64,000 bases of DNA from Brevibacterium iodinum ATCC 49514 (GTDB taxonomy: Bacteria > Actinomycetota > Actinomycetes > Actinomycetales > Brevibacteriaceae). Positions within the stretch are counted from its first letter, which is position 1. Each line of letters starts with the position of its first letter. The stretch lies in the NCBI RefSeq assembly GCF_900169265.1, contig NZ_FXYX01000012.1, positions 35,173 through 99,172 of the forward strand, read 5' to 3'. The notes under the pieces are model-generated. The model ran no database searches. It was given only the letters and a program-made list of their open reading frames with translations, and was not told the DNA's origin. Below are positions 37,494-45,912 of the stretch, piece by piece. Made by a program: the position numbers and the translations under genes.

Positions 37494-37885
37494 CATGCGA
37501 TATCGGCTTCGGCGGGAACTTCTACGCCTTCTTCTCCGCCGCCGACGCCGGCATCCCGTTCGAGCGTGATCGTTCCGAGGACTTCATCGCCGCCGGTCGC
37601 GAGATCATGGCCGCCGTCAATGAGCAGCTCGACCGTTCACCAGGCGGAACCGGGACGAGTGCGCTCATGGCCGTCCGGCATGCTCGCGGTCAGTTGGGGA
37701 CGCACACGGATTTCGTCAACGAGTGCTTCATCGGCACCTCGTTCACCGGACGACTGATCGAGAAGACGAGAGTCGACGAGCACGTGGCTGTGGTGCCGAC
37801 GATCACCGGCAGGGCCTGGCTGACCTCGACCTCGCAATTCATGCTCGACCCCAGCGACCCGTTCCCCGCCGGTTTCACACTCTGA
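37494..37885 (+). pseudogene. Decayed proline racemase/4-hydroxyproline epimerase
   Basis: Only the C-terminal half of a proline racemase is present. DIGFGGNFYAFF, then AAVNEQ, runs directly into LDRSPGGTGTSALMAV, so the ~45-50 residues normally between them are missing. The catalytic Cys of the DRSPCGTGTSA motif is Gly. The remainder (GRAWLTSTSQFMLDPSDPFP) is well preserved. The N-terminal ~130 residues and a start site are absent. Either a relic or a fragment under another use. A functional racemase is excluded. Confidence 0.85.
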
Positions 37886-37899
37886 AGTAGGGCCGGAGG

Positions 37900-38667
37900 C
37901 TACCCTAGCTGGCCGGGGTGGAGCACGCGGGAGAGGAAGTCCTTCGTCCGCTGCTCCTGCGGGTTGCCGATGACGTCCTTGGCCGGTCCGGCTTCGACGA
38001 CGACTCCGCCGTCCATGAAGACGACGCGGTCGGCGACCTGACGGGCGAACTCCATCTCGTGGGTGACGACGACCATTGTCATTCCCGCCTCGGCGAGGTT
38101 GCGCATGACCTGGAGGACGTCACCGACGGTCTCCGGGTCCAGCGCCGAGGTGGGCTCGTCGAACAGCATGACGTCGGGGTCCATGCTTAGGGCCCGGGCG
38201 ATCGCCACGCGCTGCTGCTGACCGCCGGAGAGCGAACCGGGCTTGGCCTCCATCTTCTCGGACAGCCCGACCTTCGCGAGGTTCGCCTCGGCGACCTTGT
38301 TGGCCTCGGCCTTCGATCGCTTGAGGACCTTTGTCTGCGCGATTGTGAGGTTCTCGCGCACGGTGAGATGGGCGAAGAGGTTGAAGGACTGGAAGACCAT
38401 GCCGATGCGAGTGCGGGCGGCGTCGATGTCGAGATCGAGGTCGGTCATATCCATGCCGTCGACGACGATCGAGCCTCCGGTGGGCGTCTCGAGCGTGTTG
38501 ATGCATCGGAGCATCGTCGACTTACCCGAACCTGAGGGCCCGATGACGCAGACGACCTCACCTTTGTCGACGTCGAGGTTGATGTCGGTGAGGACCTGGT
38601 TCGTGCCGAAGCTCTTCTGCAGATTGCGGATCGCGATGATCGGGGTCTTGGTCGCTGCGGGCATCAT
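37900..38667 (-). CDS. Polar amino acid ABC importer, ATPase
   Basis: A 255-residue GlnQ/GluA-type ATPase with Walker [11 protein letters not shown]-loop [11 protein letters not shown], signature [15 protein letters not shown], Walker [15 protein letters not shown] and H-loop [17 protein letters not shown]. The start ATG overlaps the permease stop (ATGA). An adjacent second ATG (38664) is equally possible. AGGAG lies just upstream. Last gene of the binding protein-permease-ATPase operon. Confidence 0.95.
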   Translation of the reverse strand: MMPAATKTPIIAIRNLQKSFGTNQVLTDINLDVDKGEVVCVIGPSGSGKSTMLRCINTLETPTGGSIVVDGMDMTDLDLDIDAARTRIGMVFQSFNLFAHLTVRENLTIAQTKVLKRSKAEANKVAEANLAKVGLSEKMEAKPGSLSGGQQQRVAIARALSMDPDVMLFDEPTSALDPETVGDVLQVMRNLAEAGMTMVVVTHEMEFARQVADRVVFMDGGVVVEAGPAKDVIGNPQEQRTKDFLSRVLHPGQLG

Positions 38668-39539
38668 TTCACTCCTGAATCGGCGGAACCGTATTTGCGC
38701 TCGAGCACCCGCGACAGATACGACAGCGGGATCGTGATGATGAGGTAGCACAGCGCGATGACGATGAACGGGGTGAGGTTCGCGGTGTTGACGATCTCGG
38801 CGCGGCCGAGCGCTGCGAGCTCACGTCCGTCGACCGAGGAGCCGAGGATGTAGGCGAGCGAGGAGTCCTTCGCGAGCAGGATGAGCTCATTCGTCAGCGG
38901 CGGCAGGATGATGCGCATCGCCTGCGGGAGGACGATCGTGAACATCGCGCGTGTCGATGACATTCCCAGCGACCGAGCTGCCTCGATCTGTCCCTTCGGC
39001 ACGGCCTGGATGCCGGCGCGGATCGTCTCGGCCATATACGCCGATGACACGAGTCCGAGGGCGATCATGATGACGATCAGCTGTGGCAACCTGAACCCTG
39101 GGAAGGCGACTGGCAGCCCGAAGCCCATGACGAGGAAGACGACGAGAGCGGGCAGTCCGCGGAAGAACTCGATGTAGATCGTCGCGAGCCAGCGATAGAC
39201 GCCGACCGAGGACAGACGCATGAGGGCGACGACAAGAGCGATCGCCAGGCCGAGGGCGAAGCCGAGGAACGTGTAGATCACGGTGTTCTTCAGCGCCATC
39301 GTGATGACGTCGGGGAACATGCCTGCGGCGACATCGACGCGAACGAATGTTTTGATGAAGGTCGGCCAGTCGGCGAAGATGGCGATGAGGATCGCGATGA
39401 CGACGAGGATGGCGTATTGGATGCCGCGAGAGAGCTTCGCCTTCTGGCGTTTGCTCATCTTCGCTTTCGGAGTGGCGGTGGCGGCCGGGACGGCAGGGCC
39501 GGTCTGGCGGCCGTCCTCGTTCGCTGTGGGAACTGACAT
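38664..39539 (-). CDS. Polar amino acid ABC importer, permease
   Basis: A 291-residue integral membrane protein with about five to six helices and the family EAA-type loop ([20 protein letters not shown], residues ~186-205). The N-terminal ~35 residues are a cytoplasmic basic region. A GAAGGA site precedes ATG 39539. Together with the neighbouring genes it forms a His/Glu/Gln-type importer, presumably working as a homodimer because only one permease gene is present. Confidence 0.94.
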   Translation of the reverse strand: MSVPTANEDGRQTGPAVPAATATPKAKMSKRQKAKLSRGIQYAILVVIAILIAIFADWPTFIKTFVRVDVAAGMFPDVITMALKNTVIYTFLGFALGLAIALVVALMRLSSVGVYRWLATIYIEFFRGLPALVVFLVMGFGLPVAFPGFRLPQLIVIMIALGLVSSAYMAETIRAGIQAVPKGQIEAARSLGMSSTRAMFTIVLPQAMRIILPPLTNELILLAKDSSLAYILGSSVDGRELAALGRAEIVNTANLTPFIVIALCYLIITIPLSYLSRVLERKYGSADSGVK

Positions 39540-39631
39540 GGGTGTCCTTCGAAAAGCTGTGGCGGGGGTGTCCGCCGGGGGTGCGTGCCGTGAGTGTCGG
39601 TTGGGACTCCGGCAGGTCGGTCGAACTCAGC

Positions 39632-39680
39632 CGAACGGGCGGCCCGCTGCAACGACGAATTGCAGCCGGCCGCCCATTCG
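39632..39680 (-). terminator. Intercistronic hairpin after the binding-protein gene
   Basis: A long imperfect stem (39632-39652 with 39660-39680, about 19 of 21 positions paired) begins eight bases after the binding-protein stop. It has no U-run. Such hairpins usually protect the upstream mRNA or reduce read-through, so that binding protein exceeds permease. Confidence 0.65.
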
Positions 39681-39687
39681 CGGGTGA

Positions 39688-40485
39688 TCACTTCGGTGCT
39701 TCTCCGAACCACTTCTTGTAGATCTTGTCGTACTCGCCGTTGTCCTTGATCTCCTTGATCGTGTCGTCGACGGCCTTCTTCATCTCGGTGTTGCCCTTCT
39801 TCATCGAGATGCCGTAGTGCTCGTCGGTCTTGATGTCGAAGCCGACGGCGAAGCCCTTGTTCTCAGTGTTGTAGTTGTAGAGCACGCCGTTGTCATTGAT
39901 CACGGCGTCGACCTGACCGGTCTTGAGCGCTTCGAGCGAGAGCGGCAGATCCTCATAGGTGATGACCTCGGAGTCCTTGAAGTTCTCCGTGGCGTAGTCG
40001 AGGCCCGTGGTGCCGGACTGGGCGGCGATCTTGAAGCCTTTGAGCGCTTTCTCGTCCTTCGCGGTCTTATCGGCCTTCGTCAGGATCGCCTGATTCGCAT
40101 CGAAGTACGGTTCGGAGAAGTCCGTGGCCTCCTCGCGCTCAGGGGTGATCGTCGTCGCCGCGGCCGCGACATCGCACTTGCTCTGGTTGAACTCCGCGCC
40201 CGAGGTGATCGTCTCGAACGAGGTGTTGATGATTTCCTGCTCGACGCCGAGTTTCTTCGCCACGGCATCGACGATGTCGACGTCGAAGCCGACGACCTCG
40301 CCGTCCTTCTCGAACTGGAACGGCTGATAGGACAGGTGGGTGCAGGTGGTCAGCTTGCCTTCCTTGACCAGGGGGACTCCGCCTTCGGCGGTCGCTGCAG
40401 GTTCGGAATCGCCTCCGCCGCCGCAGGCGGACAGGGCGAGCATGGCGCCGGCGGCCACGATGGCCAGGCTCGAGCGTCGTTTCAT
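39688..40485 (-). CDS. Polar amino acid ABC importer, substrate-binding lipoprotein
   Basis: A 265-residue lipoprotein. The signal peptide MKRRSSLAIVAAGAMLALSAC ends in a lipobox with Cys21. The mature domain has the family pattern (YQPFQFEKDGEVVGFDVDIV near residues 54-73 and a C-terminal NGEYDKIYKKWFG). The Lys/Asp-rich surface resembles glutamine or cystine receptors. The ligand is not decided by sequence. GGAGG precedes the ATG by four bases. Confidence 0.94.
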   Translation of the reverse strand: MKRRSSLAIVAAGAMLALSACGGGGDSEPAATAEGGVPLVKEGKLTTCTHLSYQPFQFEKDGEVVGFDVDIVDAVAKKLGVEQEIINTSFETITSGAEFNQSKCDVAAAATTITPEREEATDFSEPYFDANQAILTKADKTAKDEKALKGFKIAAQSGTTGLDYATENFKDSEVITYEDLPLSLEALKTGQVDAVINDNGVLYNYNTENKGFAVGFDIKTDEHYGISMKKGNTEMKKAVDDTIKEIKDNGEYDKIYKKWFGEAPK

Positions 40486-40686
40486 GGTTCCTCCAGGGGA
40501 TCGGTGACCGTGTCGTCACGCAAACGGATTGCCCGGACATCCGTATCTGGGCAATGTCTGAGAGGAATCCTACCGTGAACTGGGTCACACCAATGACGCT
40601 TTGATGAGCACCGAGGCGGTTGTGACGAAATCGTAGTCATTCCCGGTGACCGGGACGGTCGCTAGGTCTCCGGCCGCTGACGCGAA

Positions 40687-40720
40687 AGGGCCCGACCAAC
40701 GAAAACGTCGGTCGGGCCCT
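40687..40720 (-). terminator. Intrinsic terminator of the MHS transporter gene
   Basis: An 11-bp perfect stem (40687-40697 with 40710-40720), 12 bases past the transporter stop. The minus-strand transcript continues TTTCGCGTC. Confidence 0.8.
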
Positions 40721-40732
40721 GATCCAGGAGGC

Positions 40733-42166
40733 TCAGCTCAGCTGATCCTCCATATCGAGGTCAGAGGTGTCCTTGGCCAGCCACAGGGCGACGATCGTGA
40801 CGATGGACGCGGCGATGATGTAGAGACCGCAGTAGAAGATCGACCCACCTTCGGCCTGCCACAGAGCGACCATAGCGAACGGTGCCGGACCAGCCCCGAT
40901 GACGCTGGACATGTTGTACGAGATCGCCGAACCCGTATAGCGGACATTGGCGGGGAAGAGCTCCGGCAGGTACGCGGCCATCGGTCCGAAGGTCAGCCCC
41001 ATGAGGATGAAGCCGACGATGAGACCGATGATGACTCCCGGGGTGCCGGCATTGAACAGGGCGTTGACGACGAGTCCGTAGGCGGCGATGAGCACGGTCA
41101 CGCCCAGCAGCGTCTTCCGGCGTCCCAGCTTCTCGGCCAGGGGGCCGGAGACGACGGTGAAGATGCCGAAGAAGACGACTCCGATGATGAGGTAGGTGAG
41201 GAATTCGTTCTTCGTGTACCCCAGTCCCGCGACGAAGCCCGCGGGGTCGAAGGATTTCCCTGCCGCCTCGGCGGCGGTCTGGGCCTGCTCAGGGGTTGCC
41301 GGTGAGGTGCCGTAGGTGAGGGTGAACGCGGTCATGAAGTAGAAGATCACGTAGGTCGCGAGCATGATGAACGTGCCCAGGATGAGCGGCTTCCAGCTCG
41401 TAGCGAAGACCCGCCCGAGCGGGGCCTTCGAGATCTGCTGCTTCTGAGCGACGAGCTGGAATGCCGGGGTCTCCATGAGCGACATGCGGACATAGAGGCC
41501 GACGGCGACGAGCAGGGCCGAGAGCAGGAACGGAATGCGCCAGCCCCAGGCGAGGAACGCCTCGGGGGAGGTCCAGGTGCCGAGGGCGACGAAGAGCAGG
41601 TTCGCGATGATGAAGCCGACGGGCGCGCCGAGCTGTGGGAAGGTGCCCCAGATGGCGCGCTTGCCCTTCGGGGCATTCTCGGTGGCCAGCAGTGCCGCGC
41701 CCGACCATTCGCCGCCGAGGCCGACACCCTGGCAGAAGCGCAGGAGGACGAGGAGCAGCGGCGCGAGGACGACCCAGCCCGGGGTGCTGGCGGTCGGCAG
41801 CAGGCCGATGAGGAAGGTGCCGATGCCCATGATGAGCAGGGAGGCGATGAGCGTCTTCTTCCGGCCGATGCGGTCACCGAAGTGACCGAAGATGATCGAA
41901 CCGAGGGGGCGGGCGACGAAGGCGACGCCGAAGATCGCGAACGAGCTCAGCAGCTGAGTCGTCGATGTCTGATTGGGGAAGAAGAGGGCCGGGAAGACCA
42001 GCGAGGAGGCCGTGGCGTAGGCGTAGAAATCGAAGAACTCGATCGTGGTGCCGACCATCGAGGCGGTCAGGACCTTGCCGCGGGTGTTGTTCTTCCGAGT
42101 CGCCGCGATCGCGTCGTCGACCCCGGGTGCCGAGGAGGGATTCTCCGGCTGTGTTTCGGTGGACAT
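40733..42166 (-). CDS. MFS transporter, metabolite:proton symporter (MHS/ShiA-ProP-like)
   Basis: A 477-residue, 12-helix transporter. TIEFFDFYAYATASSLVFP (helix 1) and HFGDRIGRKKTLIASLL (helices 2-3 loop) are diagnostic of the MHS family, which includes ShiA, ProP, KgtP and citrate carriers. Substrate unknown, probably an organic acid or compatible solute. The frame is open upstream, but ATG 42166 begins the conserved part. Two direct repeats ~120 bp upstream may be a regulator site. Confidence 0.88.
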   Translation of the reverse strand: MSTETQPENPSSAPGVDDAIAATRKNNTRGKVLTASMVGTTIEFFDFYAYATASSLVFPALFFPNQTSTTQLLSSFAIFGVAFVARPLGSIIFGHFGDRIGRKKTLIASLLIMGIGTFLIGLLPTASTPGWVVLAPLLLVLLRFCQGVGLGGEWSGAALLATENAPKGKRAIWGTFPQLGAPVGFIIANLLFVALGTWTSPEAFLAWGWRIPFLLSALLVAVGLYVRMSLMETPAFQLVAQKQQISKAPLGRVFATSWKPLILGTFIMLATYVIFYFMTAFTLTYGTSPATPEQAQTAAEAAGKSFDPAGFVAGLGYTKNEFLTYLIIGVVFFGIFTVVSGPLAEKLGRRKTLLGVTVLIAAYGLVVNALFNAGTPGVIIGLIVGFILMGLTFGPMAAYLPELFPANVRYTGSAISYNMSSVIGAGPAPFAMVALWQAEGGSIFYCGLYIIAASIVTIVALWLAKDTSDLDMEDQLS

Positions 42167-42283
42167 GGTGGTGCTCCGCTGTTTCGTGAAGTGCAGGCAC
42201 GGGCGGGTGGTCCGTGCCAATGGAAAAGGCCGTCGGCGCTGTGTCAGCCACAGCGTCGACGGCGACGAATCGACATTACGCTC

Positions 42284-42324
42284 GTCTCACAAAACGTGAT
42301 TTCCGAGTCTCACAGAATAAGATT
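42284..42324. promoter_or_regulatory. Tandem 17-bp direct repeats upstream of the MHS transporter
   Basis: GTCTCACAAAACGTGATT (42284-42301) and GTCTCACAGAATAAGATT (42307-42324) agree at 14 of 18 positions, with a 23-base period. The stretch is AT-richer than its surroundings, as expected of a promoter with tandem operator sites. Confidence 0.5.
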
Positions 42325-42364
42325 ACTAGGTGGTCGAAGTGTTCTGGACAACTCGGACGGGCGG

Positions 42365-43120
42365 TCAGTCCGCGGTGGTGACCTCGGTGATCGTCACCTT
42401 CGCTTTGGGTGCGCCGTCGCCGGCACCGGAGTCTGTGCCCTTGGCAGCGAGATCCGCGACGGTCTTCGTGCTCTTCTCATCCAACTGTCCGAACACGGTG
42501 TAGTCGGGCGGCAGCGAGCTGTCGTCGTAGACGACGAAGAACTGGGAGCCGTTCGTATCCGGGCCGGAGTTCGCCATGGCCAGAGTGCCGGCCGGGTAGG
42601 TCTCGGAGCCGTCGAGCTCATCGGCGAACGAGTAGCCTGGGCCGCCCGACCCGGTGCCCGTGGGATCGCCGCACTGGAGGACGAAGATGCCCTCGGTGGT
42701 CAGGCGGTGGCATTCAGTGTCGTCGAAGTACTTCTGCGCGGCCAGCGACCGGAAGCTGTTCACGGTGCACGGGGCGCGATCGGCATCAAGAGTCACCGCG
42801 AGTTCCCCGGCGCTCGTCGCCACGGTGGCGTCGACGCTGCCTTTTGCCTGCGGCTTCTCTTCAGGAGCGTCGACTTCCTTCGCGCCGGACTGCGAGTCAG
42901 CAGGGTAGGAGCAGGTTCCCGCAGCGGCCGAGGAGTCCGATCCTTCAGAGGACTCGCCGGAGTCCCCTTCGGAATCAGACGACCCGCATCCGCTCAGCAG
43001 CAGAAAAGCGAGGACAGCGAAGGCAGCGAGGGTCAGCAGAAGGGCCGACTTCGAGCGACGGGTCGATTCATCAGAGTGGCGGGTCAGGGCATGAGAGCGA
43101 CTCTGCGCGAGGTGATCCAT
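42365..43120 (-). CDS. Cyclophilin-type peptidyl-prolyl isomerase, lipoprotein
   Basis: A 251-residue protein with an N-terminal basic region, a hydrophobic segment ending in lipobox LLLSGC (Cys45), a Ser/Glu linker and a cyclophilin domain from residue ~95. The domain shows CHRLTTEGIFVLQCGDP, then MANSGPDTNGSQFFV and YTVFGQL, in the expected order. FHR is changed to CHR. Exported and anchored, it would assist folding of secreted proteins. TACGAT lies six bases before the ATG (43127-43132), a leaderless layout. Confidence 0.9.
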   Translation of the reverse strand: MDHLAQSRSHALTRHSDESTRRSKSALLLTLAAFAVLAFLLLSGCGSSDSEGDSGESSEGSDSSAAAGTCSYPADSQSGAKEVDAPEEKPQAKGSVDATVATSAGELAVTLDADRAPCTVNSFRSLAAQKYFDDTECHRLTTEGIFVLQCGDPTGTGSGGPGYSFADELDGSETYPAGTLAMANSGPDTNGSQFFVVYDDSSLPPDYTVFGQLDEKSTKTVADLAAKGTDSGAGDGAPKAKVTITEVTTAD

Positions 43121-43156
43121 GCGTTCATCGTATCGGCACTCAAACGTAGGTCACCA

Positions 43157-43187
43157 TCGGATACTTTCAGCGCCGAGAAGTATCCGA
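43157..43187. promoter_or_regulatory. Perfect 10-bp inverted repeat, operator or terminator
   Basis: TCGGATACTT (43157-43166) and AAGTATCCGA (43178-43187) are perfect inverted repeats with centres 21 bp apart, two helical turns. The site lies upstream of the cyclophilin start and 40 bp after the MFS stop. No U-run follows, so an operator is more likely than a terminator. Confidence 0.5.
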
Positions 43188-43227
43188 TAACGACCTGGAT
43201 TTGCCGCAAGGCCAACAGCCCAAGGAC

Positions 43228-44439
43228 TCAGGTCTCGACGGAGGTGCGGGTGCTCGGGTCGGGGGAGCCGCCTCGGCGAAGGAAGATCGCAACGGAGATG
43301 ACGATGAGCCCGGACACGCACAGGCCCACGCCCACCCACGCCGGTGCACGGTAGCCGAGGCCGGCGGTGATGACGATTCCGCCGAGCCACGCGCCGAGCG
43401 CATTGGCGAGGTTGAAGGCGGCATGGTTCATGGCCGCCGACAGGCTCGGGGCGTCATGGGATTCGCGGAACAGACGCATCTGCAGGGCCGTGGTGATCAT
43501 CGACCCCGAGATGCCGATGAGGAAGAGCGCGATGATCGCAATGGCCGCGATGTGGGTGAAGGCACCGAACGCGGCGAGCACGAGAGCAGAGAGGATCATG
43601 CCGCCGGTGGCCGAGCGCTCGATGGACTTGTCGACCAGGGGTCCTGCAATCAGCGACCCGGCGGTCATGCCCAGGCCGTAGACAGCGAGCACCCACGGGA
43701 TCGCGACGCTGGGGACGCCGGCGACGTCGGTCATCGTCGGGGTGATGTAGGTGTAGACGGCGAACATTCCGCCGAAACCCACGGAGCCGGCAACGAGGGT
43801 GAGGATGATCTGCACGCGTCCGAGTGCCTTGATCTCCCCGCGGGCCGAGGGCACCGCGCCGAGCTTCACGCGCGGAACGCCGACGGCGACCATGATGACG
43901 GTGAGCACTCCGAGCGCGGCGACGAGGGCGTAGGCGCTGCGCCATCCGAACATATTGCCGAGTGCCGCGGCGAAGGGAACGCCGAAGATGTTCGCGATCG
44001 TCAGGCCGAGCATCACTCGTGACATGGCTCGGCCGCGGCGGTTGGCCGGGACGAGGGAGGCGGCGACGACGGCTCCGATGCCCAGGTAGGCTCCGTGCGG
44101 CAGACCGGAGACGAAGCGCGCGATGTTGAACAGCCCGGCTGTCGGGGCGAGCATCGAGGCGAGGTTGCCCAGAGCGAAGAGACCCATCATGCACAGGAGC
44201 AGCAGCTTGCGATCCATGTGCGCGGCGATGGTCGTGATCAGGGGTGCGCCGACGACGACGCCGATCGCATAGAACGACACCGCGTGCCCGGCCTGGGGGA
44301 CCGTGATGCCCAGCTCCTCGGCGATCATCGGCAGCAGGCCCATGGTCGCGAATTCGGTCACCCCGATGGCGAAGGCGCCGATCGCCAAGGCGAAGACGGC
44401 GAACTTGTAGACTCCGCGGGAGACCGGGGCATCACTCAT
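43228..44439 (-). CDS. MFS transporter, DHA1/AraJ-like efflux family
   Basis: A 403-residue, 12-helix carrier resembling AraJ/YdhP-type efflux proteins: TEFATMGLLPMIAEELGI after helix 1 and SGLPHGAYLGIGAVVAASLVP around helix 4. It follows pcaDC on the same strand after 108 bp. Whether it belongs to the aromatic regulon is uncertain. GAAGGAG precedes the ATG. Confidence 0.88.
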   Translation of the reverse strand: MSDAPVSRGVYKFAVFALAIGAFAIGVTEFATMGLLPMIAEELGITVPQAGHAVSFYAIGVVVGAPLITTIAAHMDRKLLLLCMMGLFALGNLASMLAPTAGLFNIARFVSGLPHGAYLGIGAVVAASLVPANRRGRAMSRVMLGLTIANIFGVPFAAALGNMFGWRSAYALVAALGVLTVIMVAVGVPRVKLGAVPSARGEIKALGRVQIILTLVAGSVGFGGMFAVYTYITPTMTDVAGVPSVAIPWVLAVYGLGMTAGSLIAGPLVDKSIERSATGGMILSALVLAAFGAFTHIAAIAIIALFLIGISGSMITTALQMRLFRESHDAPSLSAAMNHAAFNLANALGAWLGGIVITAGLGYRAPAWVGVGLCVSGLIVISVAIFLRRGGSPDPSTRTSVET

Positions 44440-44547
44440 GGGGCTCCTTCAAGGAAACGCGGGATCGGGGAGGCAGCCGCACCAGCCTATTGCCCACAGC
44501 GGTTCCTCGGAACCCCTCAGGTATCCAATGTGACGATTCGAACAGCC

Positions 44548-45867
44548 TCAGTCGGCGTTCTCCTCCGCCTCGTATTCGGCCAGGGCCTGCGAGGCGACGG
44601 AGAAGGCGGTGTTCGCACTCGGCACAGAGCAGTAGATGGCCGACTGGAGGAGGACCTCCTTGATCTCATTGCGGGTGAGCCCGTTGCGCAGCGCAGCTTT
44701 GACGTGCATCGCCAGCTCCGCCTCGTGGCCTCCGGCGATCATGGCCGTGAGCGTGATCGCCGAGCGCATCCTCCTCTCGAGTCCCGGCCGGGCCCAGATC
44801 TCTCCCCATGCGTAGCGGGTGATGAGGTCCTGGAAGTCGCTCGTGAAGTCGTCGACCTTCGCATTCGCGCGGTCGACGTGGGCGTCGGAGAGCACCTGCC
44901 GTCGCACGGTCATTCCGGCCTCGCGCACATCGTCACGACTGGCTTCCCTCGGTCCGGAAGCGGTCGGAAGTTCGGTCTCCGAAACTCCTGCGGCGGCCGC
45001 GCCGACCCCGCCCGTGCCGCCGGCACCGCCACCGAGTCCCTTGCCCTGCAGAAAGTCAGCGAGCAGACCCGCGGTCACGACCGGAGCCTCGGCCGGGACG
45101 AGGTGGGCGGCACCGTCGATGACCTCGAGGAGCGCGCCGGGGACCTCGCCTGCGATCTCGGCGAGCTTCGTCGCCGGAGTCGGCTGGTCCTGGGAACCCG
45201 CGACGGCTAGCAGCGGCCTCGTGATCTCGGGCAGGCGCGAGCGGACGTCGAAGTCGGCCAGCGCGTAGCAGAGAGCGGCATAGGAGAAGCGGTCGGCGTC
45301 CTGAAGAGAATGCAGGAGTGCGGCCGAGGCCTCCGGTTCCCGGTCCATGAACCCTTCACCGAACCAGCGCTGGGCCGAACCGATGACCTGAGTCGGGGTG
45401 CCCGAGGTCGCCACGGTCTGTGCCCGTTCCTCCCACGCCGAGGCCTCACCGATCTTCGCGCCCGTGCAGAAGACAGCGATGCGGCCGAAGCGGTCGCCGT
45501 GGTCGAGTGCCAGCTGCAGGGCGGTGGCGCCGCCGATCGAATCTCCGGCGAGGTCGACGGGAGCGCCGGGGGCGGCCACATCGGGAAGGACCCGGTCCAG
45601 GGTGCCCAGGACCGCCTCGGCGAGGTCGGACATCGTCACCCGTGGGGCAACCGACGTCCCCGCGGGGACATCGATCGGTGCCGAACGGCCGTGACCGGGC
45701 AGGTCGATGCCGATGACCGTCATCTCCGGGCTGAGTGCGGTCAGTTCGGTGGCGGCCTGCTGCCATAGGGCTGCCACGGAGGTGCCCAGCGAAGGCAGGA
45801 CGACGAGTACTCGGGCATCGGCAGCGGGGGAAGCTGGTGCGGAAAGAACGGATGCGGTGAGGTCCAT
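44548..45867 (-). CDS. pcaDC: 3-oxoadipate enol-lactonase/4-carboxymuconolactone decarboxylase fusion
   Basis: A fused enzyme of 439 residues, also called pcaL. Residues ~1-265 are an alpha/beta-hydrolase (nucleophile motif LAGDSIGGATAL, terminal His in GAAHLVPAE) that hydrolyses 3-oxoadipate enol-lactone. A Gly/Ala-rich linker follows. Residues ~310-439 are a carboxymuconolactone decarboxylase (WARPGLERRMRSAITL, then HVKAALRNGLTRNEIKEVLL). This PcaD-PcaC fusion is common in actinobacteria. ATG 45867 is the likely start; GTG 45894 is possible. Last enzyme of the pca operon here. pcaIJ and pcaF are not in the window. Confidence 0.95.
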   Translation of the reverse strand: MDLTASVLSAPASPAADARVLVVLPSLGTSVAALWQQAATELTALSPEMTVIGIDLPGHGRSAPIDVPAGTSVAPRVTMSDLAEAVLGTLDRVLPDVAAPGAPVDLAGDSIGGATALQLALDHGDRFGRIAVFCTGAKIGEASAWEERAQTVATSGTPTQVIGSAQRWFGEGFMDREPEASAALLHSLQDADRFSYAALCYALADFDVRSRLPEITRPLLAVAGSQDQPTPATKLAEIAGEVPGALLEVIDGAAHLVPAEAPVVTAGLLADFLQGKGLGGGAGGTGGVGAAAAGVSETELPTASGPREASRDDVREAGMTVRRQVLSDAHVDRANAKVDDFTSDFQDLITRYAWGEIWARPGLERRMRSAITLTAMIAGGHEAELAMHVKAALRNGLTRNEIKEVLLQSAIYCSVPSANTAFSVASQALAEYEAEENAD

Positions 45868-45912
45868 GGGTGTCACTTTCTTCGGTCGGTTCACAAGTCG
45901 AAAAAACGGGTC

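Noticed and set aside
41882..43354. A 490-codon plus-strand open frame over the MHS transporter and cyclophilin genes
   Set aside because: It mirrors real minus-strand genes, has biased composition and no motif.
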